Source: CAWJFJ01 sp963800065
GTDB taxonomy: Bacteria; Actinomycetota; Acidimicrobiia; Acidimicrobiales; UBA8190
DNA length: 64,000 nucleotides
Reading direction: 5' to 3'
Assembly: GCA_963800065.1 (NCBI GenBank)
Contig: CAWCZO010000011.1
Coordinates: 434,001 to 498,000, forward strand
Shown here: in pieces, positions 26,279-33,883 of the stretch
Position numbering within the stretch: position 1 is the first letter of the stretch
How the letters are laid out: every line of letters begins with the position of its first letter
Made by a program: the position numbers and the translations under genes
The notes under the pieces: model-generated
Databases searched by the model: none
Seen by the model: only the letters and a program-made list of their open reading frames with translations
Told to the model about the DNA's origin: nothing

Positions 26279-27541
26279 TCAGCCCCCGTCGCTGCTCACC
26301 CCGAAGCGGTCCCCGTAGAACGAGAGGGCCCGGCGGCGCTCGGCCGGGTCGATGCCGAGGACCCCGGGTTGGTAGACGACCGTCCCGTGGCGCCCCCGTC
26401 GGTGGGTGGACCGGAAGTCGGTGACGGCCCGGCGGGCGCCGTCGGTGAAGGGCTGGCCGGCCACGTCGTAGATCCGCTCCACCATGGCGACGTCATCGGC
26501 CAAGAACTCGTCGAAGAGGACATCGACGGTCCGGGCGTCGGGGAGGAGGTGACGGTCCTCGGCGCAGGCGCGGAAGAGATCCTCGGCCCTCGCTGACCAG
26601 TAGCGGCCGACGGCGAGGGGATCGACACGGGCGGTGTGCATGCGGGCGGTGTAGGCGATCATGGTGGCCATGGAGATCGTCACCGCCACAGGGTCGCGGT
26701 GGGTGACCACGAAGGTGGCGTCGGGGAAGGTGGTCCGCAGGGGGCCGAACTGCTCGAGGTGCTGAGGTGACTTGAGAACCCACCGGGTCCCGCCGCGCAG
26801 CCACTGGAGGACCTTGAGGACAGTCCGGAGGTACCGGTACGACGGTGTCTGGTCGGTGCCGCGGTAGAAGTCGCGCCAGGTGGGGACGAGCGAGAGGGTC
26901 TCGAAGAGCATGGTCGAGACGTCGATGGCCAGGAGCTGGATCTCCTCGTGGACGTGGTCGACGGTCATCTCGTGCATCCGCTCGAAATAGGGCATCGTCT
27001 GATTGGCCACGTCGACGGCGAGGGCGGTGCGCGCCAACCGGGGATCGGGTGCGCCGGGGGGCGGGCGCTCGGACTCGGGGAGGACCGGCTCCAGGCTCTC
27101 CCAGTAGGGCAGTGAGCGGAGCGCTGGATCGGCACTCATGAGGTTGTGGAGATGCGTGGTCCCCGTCCGCGGGAGGCCGGCGATGATGATGGGCCGCGTG
27201 ATCGCGATGTCGTGGATCTCGGGGTTCCGGGTGAGGAGGTCCTGGATCAACAGCCGGTTCTTGATCATCTGGACCAACTGGCTGTGCCAGGAGACGACGC
27301 CCGGGGGGCTCAGGCCCGCCTCGGTCCGCAGCGCCTAACAGAGGATCTCCAGGCGGTGGAAAAAGCTCTCGTCGCCGGCGTCGTCGAGGCCCGTCTGGGC
27401 GCGCGCCGACCCGCAGATGGCGTCGGCGTCGAGCGGGCACGCCGGTGCCATCTCGGTCATGGCCAGACGGAGCTGGGCGATCTCGGGGGTGAATCGGGGC
27501 GCCGCCAGATCGTCGAGGACGACGGGCGCCGGGCGGATCAC
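26279..27541 (-). pseudogene. sulfotransferase (PF13469-type), interrupted by an in-frame TAG
   Basis: The frame from GTG 27541, which overlaps the DUF1214 stop as GTGA, reads a normal N-terminal helix (LDADAICGSARAQTGLDD, then FFHRLEILC), meets TAG at 27337-27335, and continues in the same frame for a full sulfotransferase. The remainder has RNPEIHDIAITRPIIIAG, the PAPS loop GLPRTGTTHLHNLM and the 3'-phosphate motif THRDPVAVTISM. Without the TAG the product would be about 420 residues, normal for the family. Restart at TTG 27277 or ATG 27268 would keep both PAPS motifs but lose about 85 residues. This family modifies steroids, lipids or glycans elsewhere; the acceptor here is unknown. Confidence 0.78.
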
Positions 27542-28632
27542 GAGAGGTCCGGGTCCGAGAGCCTCGTCACCCGCGCTGAGGGCCGGGGCGGCGTCTCGTC
27601 GGGGAGGAACCAGCGGAACCAGATCCGCCCGCGGTGATGTCCCGCCGTGGAGATCCAGTTGGGGTGGCCCGGGTCGGTGGGGGCCACCATCAACCGCCAC
27701 GAGCCGTCGGGCTCGTAGACCACCTGGCCGCCGTTCAGGGTGACACGTTCGTAGGCGTAGTCGTAGGTGTGGAGGAACTGGTTCCAGAGACAGACGTTCC
27801 AGAAGGCGCACTCCGGCGAGCGACCCTCGAGGACCAGGACCTCGTCGTCGGCCAACTCGTAGCTGCCCATGGCGTAGGCGGCGTCCCCGGCTGCCCAGCC
27901 GAAGGTCCGGCTCGGGACCGGGTAGGGCTCGTCGACGGTGTTGGGCTCGCCGAGGGGGATGGGGACGATGGCGGCCTGGTCGCGCAGCCACGTGAGGGCG
28001 GCCCGGAAACGGCGGGCCAGATCGGCGTCGGTCTCGCGCCGTGTGGGCGGCGGGTCGACGGCGTCGATCCGCCACTGCACCCGGCGGCCCACGACGGGGT
28101 CGACGAGATAGTCCCGGGTGATGGCGCAGACGGCGTCGGGCTCGAGCTTGATCCAGGCCCCGTCGTGGGGTTCGGGGCTCAGGACGATCTCGAAGGAGCC
28201 GTCGTCGGCGATGTCGAGGATCCGGTGGTTGACCGTCCCCACGATGCGCTCCGAGTAGCGGCCGTCGTCGGGTCCTCCGTAGACGGTGAGGGAGAGGTAG
28301 ACGGCGTCCCCGATGAGGCCCCGGACCCGGTAGGTGCGGGTGGGGTCGATCGGGGCGTACTGGTAGAAGGCGTCGGCGTTGTCACCCCCCCACTTCCGGT
28401 AGGGACCGACGATGTCGACGAACCGGGGCCGGTCCTTGTCCGCCCAGACCTGGGCGTCGAGCCCGACGGCCAGGATGGAGAAGATCCACTTGTAGCCCTC
28501 GAGGACCGACGTCTCGTCGAGGGGGACCTCCGACTGCTGGAGCCGTCCTTCGAGGTTGGCCAGCTCGTCGACGAGCTCGTGGAAGACCGCCGCCGTGAGG
28601 GGGGCGCTACCCGGTGACGCCGGCGTCGTCAC
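27538..28632 (-). CDS. DUF1214 domain protein
   Basis: 364 residues with a DUF1214 C-terminal domain: an ECAFWNVCLWNQFLHTYDY block, then GSWRLMVAPTDPGHPNWISTAG, GRIWFRWFLPD. The N-terminal part (FYQYAPIDPTRTYRVRG, VYLSLTVYGG) matches the usual partner region. DUF1214/DUF1254 proteins often accompany lipid and steroid catabolic genes, but the reaction is unknown. It lies 7 bp after the ltp2 stop and overlaps the next gene by GTGA, so it belongs to the same operon. Confidence 0.85.
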   Translation of the reverse strand: MTTPASPGSAPLTAAVFHELVDELANLEGRLQQSEVPLDETSVLEGYKWIFSILAVGLDAQVWADKDRPRFVDIVGPYRKWGGDNADAFYQYAPIDPTRTYRVRGLIGDAVYLSLTVYGGPDDGRYSERIVGTVNHRILDIADDGSFEIVLSPEPHDGAWIKLEPDAVCAITRDYLVDPVVGRRVQWRIDAVDPPPTRRETDADLARRFRAALTWLRDQAAIVPIPLGEPNTVDEPYPVPSRTFGWAAGDAAYAMGSYELADDEVLVLEGRSPECAFWNVCLWNQFLHTYDYAYERVTLNGGQVVYEPDGSWRLMVAPTDPGHPNWISTAGHHRGRIWFRWFLPDETPPRPSARVTRLSDPDLS

Positions 28633-28639
28633 GGCGCAC

Positions 28640-29836
28640 TCAGCGGTCGACGCCGAGGATGAGGCCGCTCGTGGGGACGCCGGTTCCCGCCGTCACCACG
28701 ATGTGCTCGAGGCCCGGGATCTGGTTCACCGCCGTGGTCCGGACCTGGCGGACGCCTTCGGCGATGCCGTTGGTGCCGTGGATGTAGGCCTCACCCAGCT
28801 GGCCGCCGTGGGTGTTGGTGGGCAGGAGACCGCCCATGAGGAGGTTCCCGTCGCGGACGAACTCCTTGGCCTCGCCGAAGGCGCAGAAGCCGAGCTCCTC
28901 CAGTTGGTTGAGGACGAAGGGGGTGAAATGGTCGTAGAGGATCGCACCCTGCATGTCGCCCGGACCGAGTCCCGAGGTCTCCCACAACTGGCTCGCCACC
29001 ACCCCCATCTCGGGGAGCCGCGTCATGTCGTCGCGGTAGTAGGAGGTCATCATGTCCTGCTGGGCGCCGGCCCCCTGGGCGGCGGCGTTGATGACCGCCG
29101 GCGGCTGGCGCAGATCACGCGCCCTCTCCAGGCTCGTGATGACGAGGGCCTGGCCGCCGTCGGACTCCTGGCAGCAGTCGAGGAGACGGAGCGGCTCGAC
29201 GATCCAGCGCGACGCCTGGTGGTCCTCCAAGGTGATGGGCTTCTCGTAGAACCAGGCGCGCGGGTTGGTGGCCGCGTGGGCCCGGTCCGCCACGGCCACG
29301 CGCCCGAAGTCCTCGGTCGTCGCCCCCGTGGCGTGGAGATAGCGCTGGGCGAACATGGCCACCCAGGACGCCGGGGTGAGTAGGCCGGCCGGTGCGTACC
29401 AGGCGAAGTGGGCGTTCTCGGCGTTGGGGGCCGGCGGTCGGCCCTGGACGCCGGTGCCGAAGCGGTGTCCGGAGCGCTCGTTGAAGGCCCGGTAGCAGAC
29501 GACGACGTCGGCCACGCCGGACGAGACGGCCATGGCCGCCTGGTGGACGATGGCGCAGGCGGCACCGCCGCCGTAGTGGATGCGGGAGAAGAAGGTGAGG
29601 TCGCCGAAGCCGAGGGTGCGGGCCACCTCGATCTCGGGGTTGGTGTCGGCCGAGAAGGTCACCATGCCGTCGACGTCGGCCGGCGCCAGACCGGCGTCGT
29701 CGAGGGCGGCGGCCACCGCTTCGGTGGCCAGCCGCAGTTCGCTGCGGCCCGACTGCTTGGAGAACTCGGTGGCGCCGATGCCGCTGACGGCCGTGGTGCC
29801 GGCGAAGGCGTGGCGACGCGCTGTCCTGGCGCTCAC
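28640..29836 (-). CDS. ltp2: Ltp2-like thiolase-fold aldolase (steroid side-chain)
   Basis: A 398-residue thiolase-fold protein. Where thiolases carry the nucleophilic Cys two residues before the (G/S)LxAL helix, this protein has Gly-Gly (HYGGGAACAIVHQ), and the GHPxG histidine loop is replaced by NTHGGQLGEAYIHG, as in Ltp2. In Mycobacterium Ltp2 does a retro-aldol cleavage of the 17-hydroxy side-chain CoA thioester, giving androstenedione-type product plus propionyl-CoA, and needs the DUF35 part of ChsH2. The DUF35 and MaoC genes are just upstream. GTG 29836 overlaps the chsH1 stop (GTGA). Confidence 0.86.
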   Translation of the reverse strand: MSARTARRHAFAGTTAVSGIGATEFSKQSGRSELRLATEAVAAALDDAGLAPADVDGMVTFSADTNPEIEVARTLGFGDLTFFSRIHYGGGAACAIVHQAAMAVSSGVADVVVCYRAFNERSGHRFGTGVQGRPPAPNAENAHFAWYAPAGLLTPASWVAMFAQRYLHATGATTEDFGRVAVADRAHAATNPRAWFYEKPITLEDHQASRWIVEPLRLLDCCQESDGGQALVITSLERARDLRQPPAVINAAAQGAGAQQDMMTSYYRDDMTRLPEMGVVASQLWETSGLGPGDMQGAILYDHFTPFVLNQLEELGFCAFGEAKEFVRDGNLLMGGLLPTNTHGGQLGEAYIHGTNGIAEGVRQVRTTAVNQIPGLEHIVVTAGTGVPTSGLILGVDR

Positions 29837-30315
29837 GGCACCGGTCCGGTGAGGGGGCTCGCCCCGGAGCGCAACGGGAGGGCCACGCTGACCGTTCCCG
29901 TGACGTGGTCGCCGCGGCTGTTGGCGCCGCGGACGGCGATCTCGATCAGGCCCCGTCCGTCGTGACGCCCGTCGGGAATCTCGACTGAGGTCACCCGGCC
30001 CGAGAAGACCATGGTGTCCCCCGGGTAGTTGGGCGCGCCGAGGCGGATGGCCACCTTCTCTATGACGGCCGCCGGACCGGTCCAGTCGGTGACGTAGCGA
30101 CCGACGAAGCCGTTGGTGGAGAGGATGTTCATGAAGATGTCCTGCGAGCCGCGCTCGACGGCCAGAGCCGGATCGTGGTGGACGTCCTGGTAGTCACGCG
30201 AGGCGATGGCGCTGGCCACGATGACGGTGCGGGTGAGGGGGATGCGGAGCTCGGGGAGCTCGTCGCCCAACTTCACGTCGTCGGCGTGACGGGTGGTGGG
30301 GGTGATGGCGGTCAA
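29833..30315 (-). CDS. chsH1: MaoC-like enoyl-CoA hydratase subunit (ChsH1-like)
   Basis: A 160-residue hot-dog-fold protein. The hydratase-2 signature is SRDYQDVHHDPALA, keeping the catalytic Asp and His of R-hydratases, then QDIFMNILSTNGFVGRYVTDW. In Mycobacterium ChsH1 supplies the active site and ChsH2 the partner fold; together they hydrate the C17-side-chain enoyl-CoA. The start is TTG 30315, overlapping the previous stop as TTGA; no ATG or GTG fits before the conserved start. The product passes to the next gene, ltp2. Confidence 0.84.
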   Translation of the reverse strand: MTAITPTTRHADDVKLGDELPELRIPLTRTVIVASAIASRDYQDVHHDPALAVERGSQDIFMNILSTNGFVGRYVTDWTGPAAVIEKVAIRLGAPNYPGDTMVFSGRVTSVEIPDGRHDGRGLIEIAVRGANSRGDHVTGTVSVALPLRSGASPLTGPVP

Positions 30316-31469
30316 CGGTCCGCTCCCTGGCCCGCCGCCGGGGCCGGCTGCCGGTTCTGCGCCGCCAGGGCCGCGCCCATCCGGGCCAGCTGCGCGCTGG
30401 GCCCCTCGAGCATCAGCTCGATCTGTTTGCCCCAGAGGAAGTAGCGGTGGATGGGGTACTCGATGTCGGCCCCCATCCCGCCGTGGAGGTGCTGGGTGGC
30501 GTGGACGACGCGCTGGCCCGCCTCCGAGGCCCACCAGGCGGCCGTGGCCACGGCATCGGTGGCGGGCCGGCCGGTGTCGATGCGCCACGCCGCCGACCAC
30601 AGGGTGACGCGGATGGCCTCGGAGTCGATGTAGGCGTCGGCCGCCCGGAGCATGGTCCCCTGGAACGTCGAGAGGGGACGGCCGAACTGGTGGCGTTCGT
30701 TCAGGTAGGCGGCGGCCCGGCGGATGGCCTCCTCGGTCACACCGAGCTGCAGCGCGCAGAGCCCCACCCGGGCGCGCTCGAGCATCCAGGTCACCGCCGC
30801 CGCCCCGTCGTCCGGGCCGGCCATCACGTCGGCGTGGCCGACGACGGCCCCGTCGAGATGGAGATGGGGATGGACCTGGCGGTCGGTGGTCGTCACCCGC
30901 TCCAGGGTGGAGCCGGGCCCGGTCGGATCGACGAGGGCCACGATGACCCCGTCGTCGGTGACGGCGGGGACGAGGACCCGGGCAGCCAGGTGCGCCTGGG
31001 GGACGGCGCCGGCGGTGCCGTGGAGCGACCAGCCGTCGCCGCCGGCGACGGCTCGGACGGCCGGGCGGCCGGTGACGCTGGCCGCCGCCTCGGTCAGCGC
31101 CGCCGTCAGGCGGACCTCCCCCGAGACCACGCCGGGGAGCCACCGGTGCTTCTGATCGGGGGTACCCCACCGGGCCAGGGGGATGGCGCCAAGGACGGTG
31201 GTGGCCCAGAGGGGGACCGGGGCCACTGCCCGGCCCTGCTGCTCGAGGACGAGGCAGACCTCGGTGAGCCCGAGGCCTGACCCCCCCTGTTCTTCGGGGA
31301 CGGCCAGGCCGAGCAGGTTGGAGCGGGCCAGGGCGGCCCAGAGGTCGTCGTCGACACGGTCGGGAGTGCGCTCGATCTCGGCCACCCGGGCGGGGGTGAC
31401 CATGCCGTCGAAGACGCCGGCCGCCGTCTCGGCGACCGCCTCCTGCTCCTCGGTGAAGGTGAAGTCCAC
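30312..31469 (-). CDS. chsE1: acyl-CoA dehydrogenase, ChsE1/FadE28-like subunit
   Basis: 385 residues with the N-terminal MDFTFTEEQEAVAETAAGVFDG, mid-region AALTEAAASV in place of the usual W-T-E substrate/FAD loop, and C-terminal HATQHLHGGMGADIEYPIHRYF. Steroid acyl-CoA dehydrogenases are alpha2-beta2 heterotetramers, with one subunit degenerate in FAD and catalytic residues. The weak mid-region suggests this is the degenerate type, paired with the gene at 32498-33676. Role: alpha,beta-dehydrogenation of the three-carbon side chain. GTG start after GAGGGA, 13 bp from the DUF35 stop. Confidence 0.84.
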   Translation of the reverse strand: MDFTFTEEQEAVAETAAGVFDGMVTPARVAEIERTPDRVDDDLWAALARSNLLGLAVPEEQGGSGLGLTEVCLVLEQQGRAVAPVPLWATTVLGAIPLARWGTPDQKHRWLPGVVSGEVRLTAALTEAAASVTGRPAVRAVAGGDGWSLHGTAGAVPQAHLAARVLVPAVTDDGVIVALVDPTGPGSTLERVTTTDRQVHPHLHLDGAVVGHADVMAGPDDGAAAVTWMLERARVGLCALQLGVTEEAIRRAAAYLNERHQFGRPLSTFQGTMLRAADAYIDSEAIRVTLWSAAWRIDTGRPATDAVATAAWWASEAGQRVVHATQHLHGGMGADIEYPIHRYFLWGKQIELMLEGPSAQLARMGAALAAQNRQPAPAAGQGADR

Positions 31470-31482
31470 GGAGAGTCCCTCG

Positions 31483-31899
31483 TCAGGTCGGTCGGAACAT
31501 GGGAAGGGTGAGCTCGTCGTCGACGACGACGAATTCGATCGCCACCGGCATCCCGATGCGGACGGCCTCGGGAGCCACCCCCACCAGATCGGCCACCAGG
31601 CGGGTCCCCTCGTCGAGCTCGACGACGGCGATGGGGAGCGGGTAGTCGAACGCCGGCACCTGGGGGTGGTGGACGACGACGTAGCTGTAGACGCTGCCGC
31701 GGCCGGCCGAGGTGATGGTGTCCCACTCGAAGGAGCGGCAGACCGAGCAGGCCGGACGGGGGGGATGGCGCAAGGTGCCGCAGGACCGGCACCGTTGGAT
31801 GAGGAGCTGGTTCTGGACGGCCCCCTCGAAGAAGAAAGCGTTGTCCTCGGTGATGGCCGGCCGGGGCCGGAGCGCCCGGGGTGCGGTCCCGTTGGTCAC
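31483..31899 (-). CDS. chsH2: DUF35 / OB-fold zinc-ribbon protein, C-terminal half of a split ChsH2
   Basis: 138 residues. A rubredoxin-like zinc ribbon C-R-S-C-x10-C-S-V-C (about residues 35-52) is followed by an OB-fold (GSVYSYVVVHHPQVPAFDYPLPIAVVELDEG). In Mycobacterium and Rhodococcus this domain is the C-terminal part of ChsH2, where it binds Ltp2 and is needed for aldolase activity. Here it is a separate gene: GTG 31899 overlaps the stop of the MaoC-like gene as GTGA. The two proteins probably still form one complex (inference). Confidence 0.85.
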   Translation of the reverse strand: MTNGTAPRALRPRPAITEDNAFFFEGAVQNQLLIQRCRSCGTLRHPPRPACSVCRSFEWDTITSAGRGSVYSYVVVHHPQVPAFDYPLPIAVVELDEGTRLVADLVGVAPEAVRIGMPVAIEFVVVDDELTLPMFRPT

Positions 31900-32501
31900 G
31901 ACGACGCCTTGCCCGTCCCCGGTCGGAACTTGAGGATCCGGAAGCGCATGTCGGCCACCGGTTCCCCGGACTGGTCGGTGAAGGTCAGGAGGGTGGTGAC
32001 GAAGTGGCCCACCCCCAGCCCGGTCTGCTTCTCGGGAGAGACCGATTCGATGGAGGAGGTGACGCTCACGCGGTCCCCGAGGACGAGGGGGCGGCGGTAC
32101 TGCTGTTCGCAGTTGGTGGCCACCACCGAGGTGAAGCCTCCTTCGTCGAGGACGGCCATGAGCTCGTCGGCCGGACCGCCCCCCGGCGTGGACCGCCCGG
32201 CGGCGCGGGCTTCGGCCAGTTCGGCCGTGGCCTTGTAGCCGCGCATGATCCAGGACTGGAGCATGGTCGGCGGGGCGATGACCCCGGGAAAGCCGTTGGC
32301 CCGGGCCGTCTGCTCGTCGGTGTAGACGGGGTTCTCGTCACCCATGGCCTCGACCCAGTGGCGGATCATGGCCTGGTTGACGGTGTCGGGTCCCTCGGTG
32401 GGCGCCCCCACCGTGCGTCCTTCGAAGGCCTTCAGCCGGGCTAGGTACCCCCCGTCGTCGACGGGGTCGTGGGCCGGGCCGGAGGCGGCGACGGCGCTCA
32501 C
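31896..32501 (-). CDS. chsH2: MaoC-like protein, N-terminal half of a split ChsH2
   Basis: A 201-residue hot-dog-fold protein with AMGDENPVYTDEQTARANGFPGVIAPPTML. The position of the catalytic His in the hydratase motif is Tyr (NPVYTD), so this subunit should be catalytically inert, as expected for ChsH2 beside an intact ChsH1. C-terminal strands LVLGDRVSVTSSIESV and FVTTLLTF fit the fold. GTG 32501 overlaps the upstream chsE2 stop (GTGA) and its own stop overlaps the DUF35 start, so the chain chsE2-MaoC-DUF35 is continuously coupled. Confidence 0.84.
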   Translation of the reverse strand: MSAVAASGPAHDPVDDGGYLARLKAFEGRTVGAPTEGPDTVNQAMIRHWVEAMGDENPVYTDEQTARANGFPGVIAPPTMLQSWIMRGYKATAELAEARAAGRSTPGGGPADELMAVLDEGGFTSVVATNCEQQYRRPLVLGDRVSVTSSIESVSPEKQTGLGVGHFVTTLLTFTDQSGEPVADMRFRILKFRPGTGKASS

Positions 32502-33676
32502 CGGGCGGCCCGCTTCATCCCCAGCCCGGCCATGGCCACGATCTCGCGCTGGATCTCGTTCACCCCGCCGCCGAAGGTGTTGATCTGGGCGTGCCGGGCC
32601 GTGCGCTCGAGGCGGCCGGCCAGCGTCGCCCCGGGGGAATCGGGCGTCTGGTACCCCGCCGCCCCGACGATGCCGAGAAGGCGACGGTAGATCTCGATGG
32701 AGCGTTCGACGCCGAAGATCTTCACCGACGAGGAGTCGGCCGGGTTCAGCTTCTCGGCCGCCACGGCGGTGGCCATCCGCCAGTTGAGGAGGTACATGGC
32801 GTCGAGCTCGGCCCGGCAGCGGGCCAGGTCGGCCTGCACCCAGGGCTTGTCGAGGACGACGCCGCCGTCGTCGGTGGCGGTCTGCGCCGCCCAGGCGATG
32901 ACCTCGTCGCACAGGGCCGAAGCGAACCCGCTCCACGCCGCCAGGCCCACGCGCTCGTGGTTCAACTGGGTGGTGATCATCCGCCAGCCCTCGTTCTCCT
33001 CACCCACCCGGGCCGAGACGGGGACGCGGACATCGGCGTAGTAGGTGGCCGTGGTCTTGGCCCCGGCCACGGTGACGATGGGGGACCAGGAGAATCCTGG
33101 TGAGTCGGTGCGGACGCAGAGGATGGAGATGCCCTTGTGCTTGGGCGCGTCGGGGTCCGTCCGGCAGGCCAACCAGACGTAGTCGGCCATGTCGGCCCCG
33201 GAGGTGAAGATCTTGGCCCCGTTGACCACGTACTCGTCGCCGTCGCGGACGGCCCGGGTCCGCAGCGAGGCCAGGTCGGTCCCGGCTTCGGGTTCGGTGT
33301 AGCCGATGGCGAAGTTGATGTCTCCGGCCAGGATGCCGGGGAGGAAATACGACTTCTGCTCGTCGGTGCCGTAGCGCATGATGGTGGGCCCGACGGTGTT
33401 GACGGTGACGAAGGGGAAGGGGGCGTCGGCCCGGCGGGTCTCGACGAAGAAGATGAACTGGTCGGTGGCCGGCCGGCCCTGGCCGCCGTACTCCTTGGGC
33501 CAGCCCACCCCCAGCCAGCCGTCGGCCCCGATCTTGCGGACGGTGTCGCGCCACCGTTCGCCGCCCTCGCCGGCCTCGCCGATCCCGGCCCGGACCTCGG
33601 GGGTCATGAGCTGCCGGAAGTAGGCGCGCAGCTCCTGCCGCAGGGCCTGCTGCTCGGGGGTCTCCTCCAGGAACAT
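32498..33676 (-). CDS. chsE2: acyl-CoA dehydrogenase, ChsE2/FadE29-like subunit
   Basis: A 392-residue full-length acyl-CoA dehydrogenase. Visible parts are EETPEQQALRQELRAYFRQLMTPEV, GIGWPKEYGGQG-type flavin loop (here GVGWPKEYGG), FAIGYTEPEAGTDLASLRTRA (FAD/substrate loop), KIFTSGADMADYVWLACRTDP, and the C-terminal TFGGGVNEIQREIVAMAGLGM. It is the FAD-binding-competent type and is presumably the catalytic partner of chsE1. First gene of the leftward operon, facing cyp125 across a region with two KstR-type boxes. Confidence 0.86.
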   Translation of the reverse strand: MFLEETPEQQALRQELRAYFRQLMTPEVRAGIGEAGEGGERWRDTVRKIGADGWLGVGWPKEYGGQGRPATDQFIFFVETRRADAPFPFVTVNTVGPTIMRYGTDEQKSYFLPGILAGDINFAIGYTEPEAGTDLASLRTRAVRDGDEYVVNGAKIFTSGADMADYVWLACRTDPDAPKHKGISILCVRTDSPGFSWSPIVTVAGAKTTATYYADVRVPVSARVGEENEGWRMITTQLNHERVGLAAWSGFASALCDEVIAWAAQTATDDGGVVLDKPWVQADLARCRAELDAMYLLNWRMATAVAAEKLNPADSSSVKIFGVERSIEIYRRLLGIVGAAGYQTPDSPGATLAGRLERTARHAQINTFGGGVNEIQREIVAMAGLGMKRAAR

Positions 33677-33731
33677 GGTCGCCCGTCCGTTTCGCCGGTC
33701 CGGGCCGGTGCCGACCCGGTCCCGGCCTCGC

Positions 33732-33745
33732 TATAACTTGTTCTA
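33732..33745. promoter_or_regulatory. KstR-type operator, box 1
   Basis: TATAACTTGTTCTA is a perfect match to TNNAACNNGTTNNA, the published operator consensus of KstR, the TetR-family repressor of cholesterol catabolism in Actinobacteria. It lies 56 bp before the chsE2 start, the place expected for repression of the leftward operon. No kstR gene lies in the window. Confidence 0.8.
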
Positions 33746-33857
33746 CTTTTGACGATATCAGTCGGGGCCGGGGCCCCGACAATCGCAGACCGGCCGGCCG
33801 CGGCGCCACCGGTCATGCTGGATGGGTGACGGTGGGGACGGCCCCGCCTATCATGAG

Positions 33858-33871
33858 TGGAACACGTTCTA
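33858..33871. promoter_or_regulatory. KstR-type operator, box 2
   Basis: TGGAACACGTTCTA is a perfect match to TNNAACNNGTTNNA. It ends 12 bp before the cyp125 ATG and abuts its ribosome binding site (AGGGAGG), so bound repressor would block the rightward transcript. Confidence 0.82.
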
Positions 33872-33883
33872 GGGAGGACCGGG

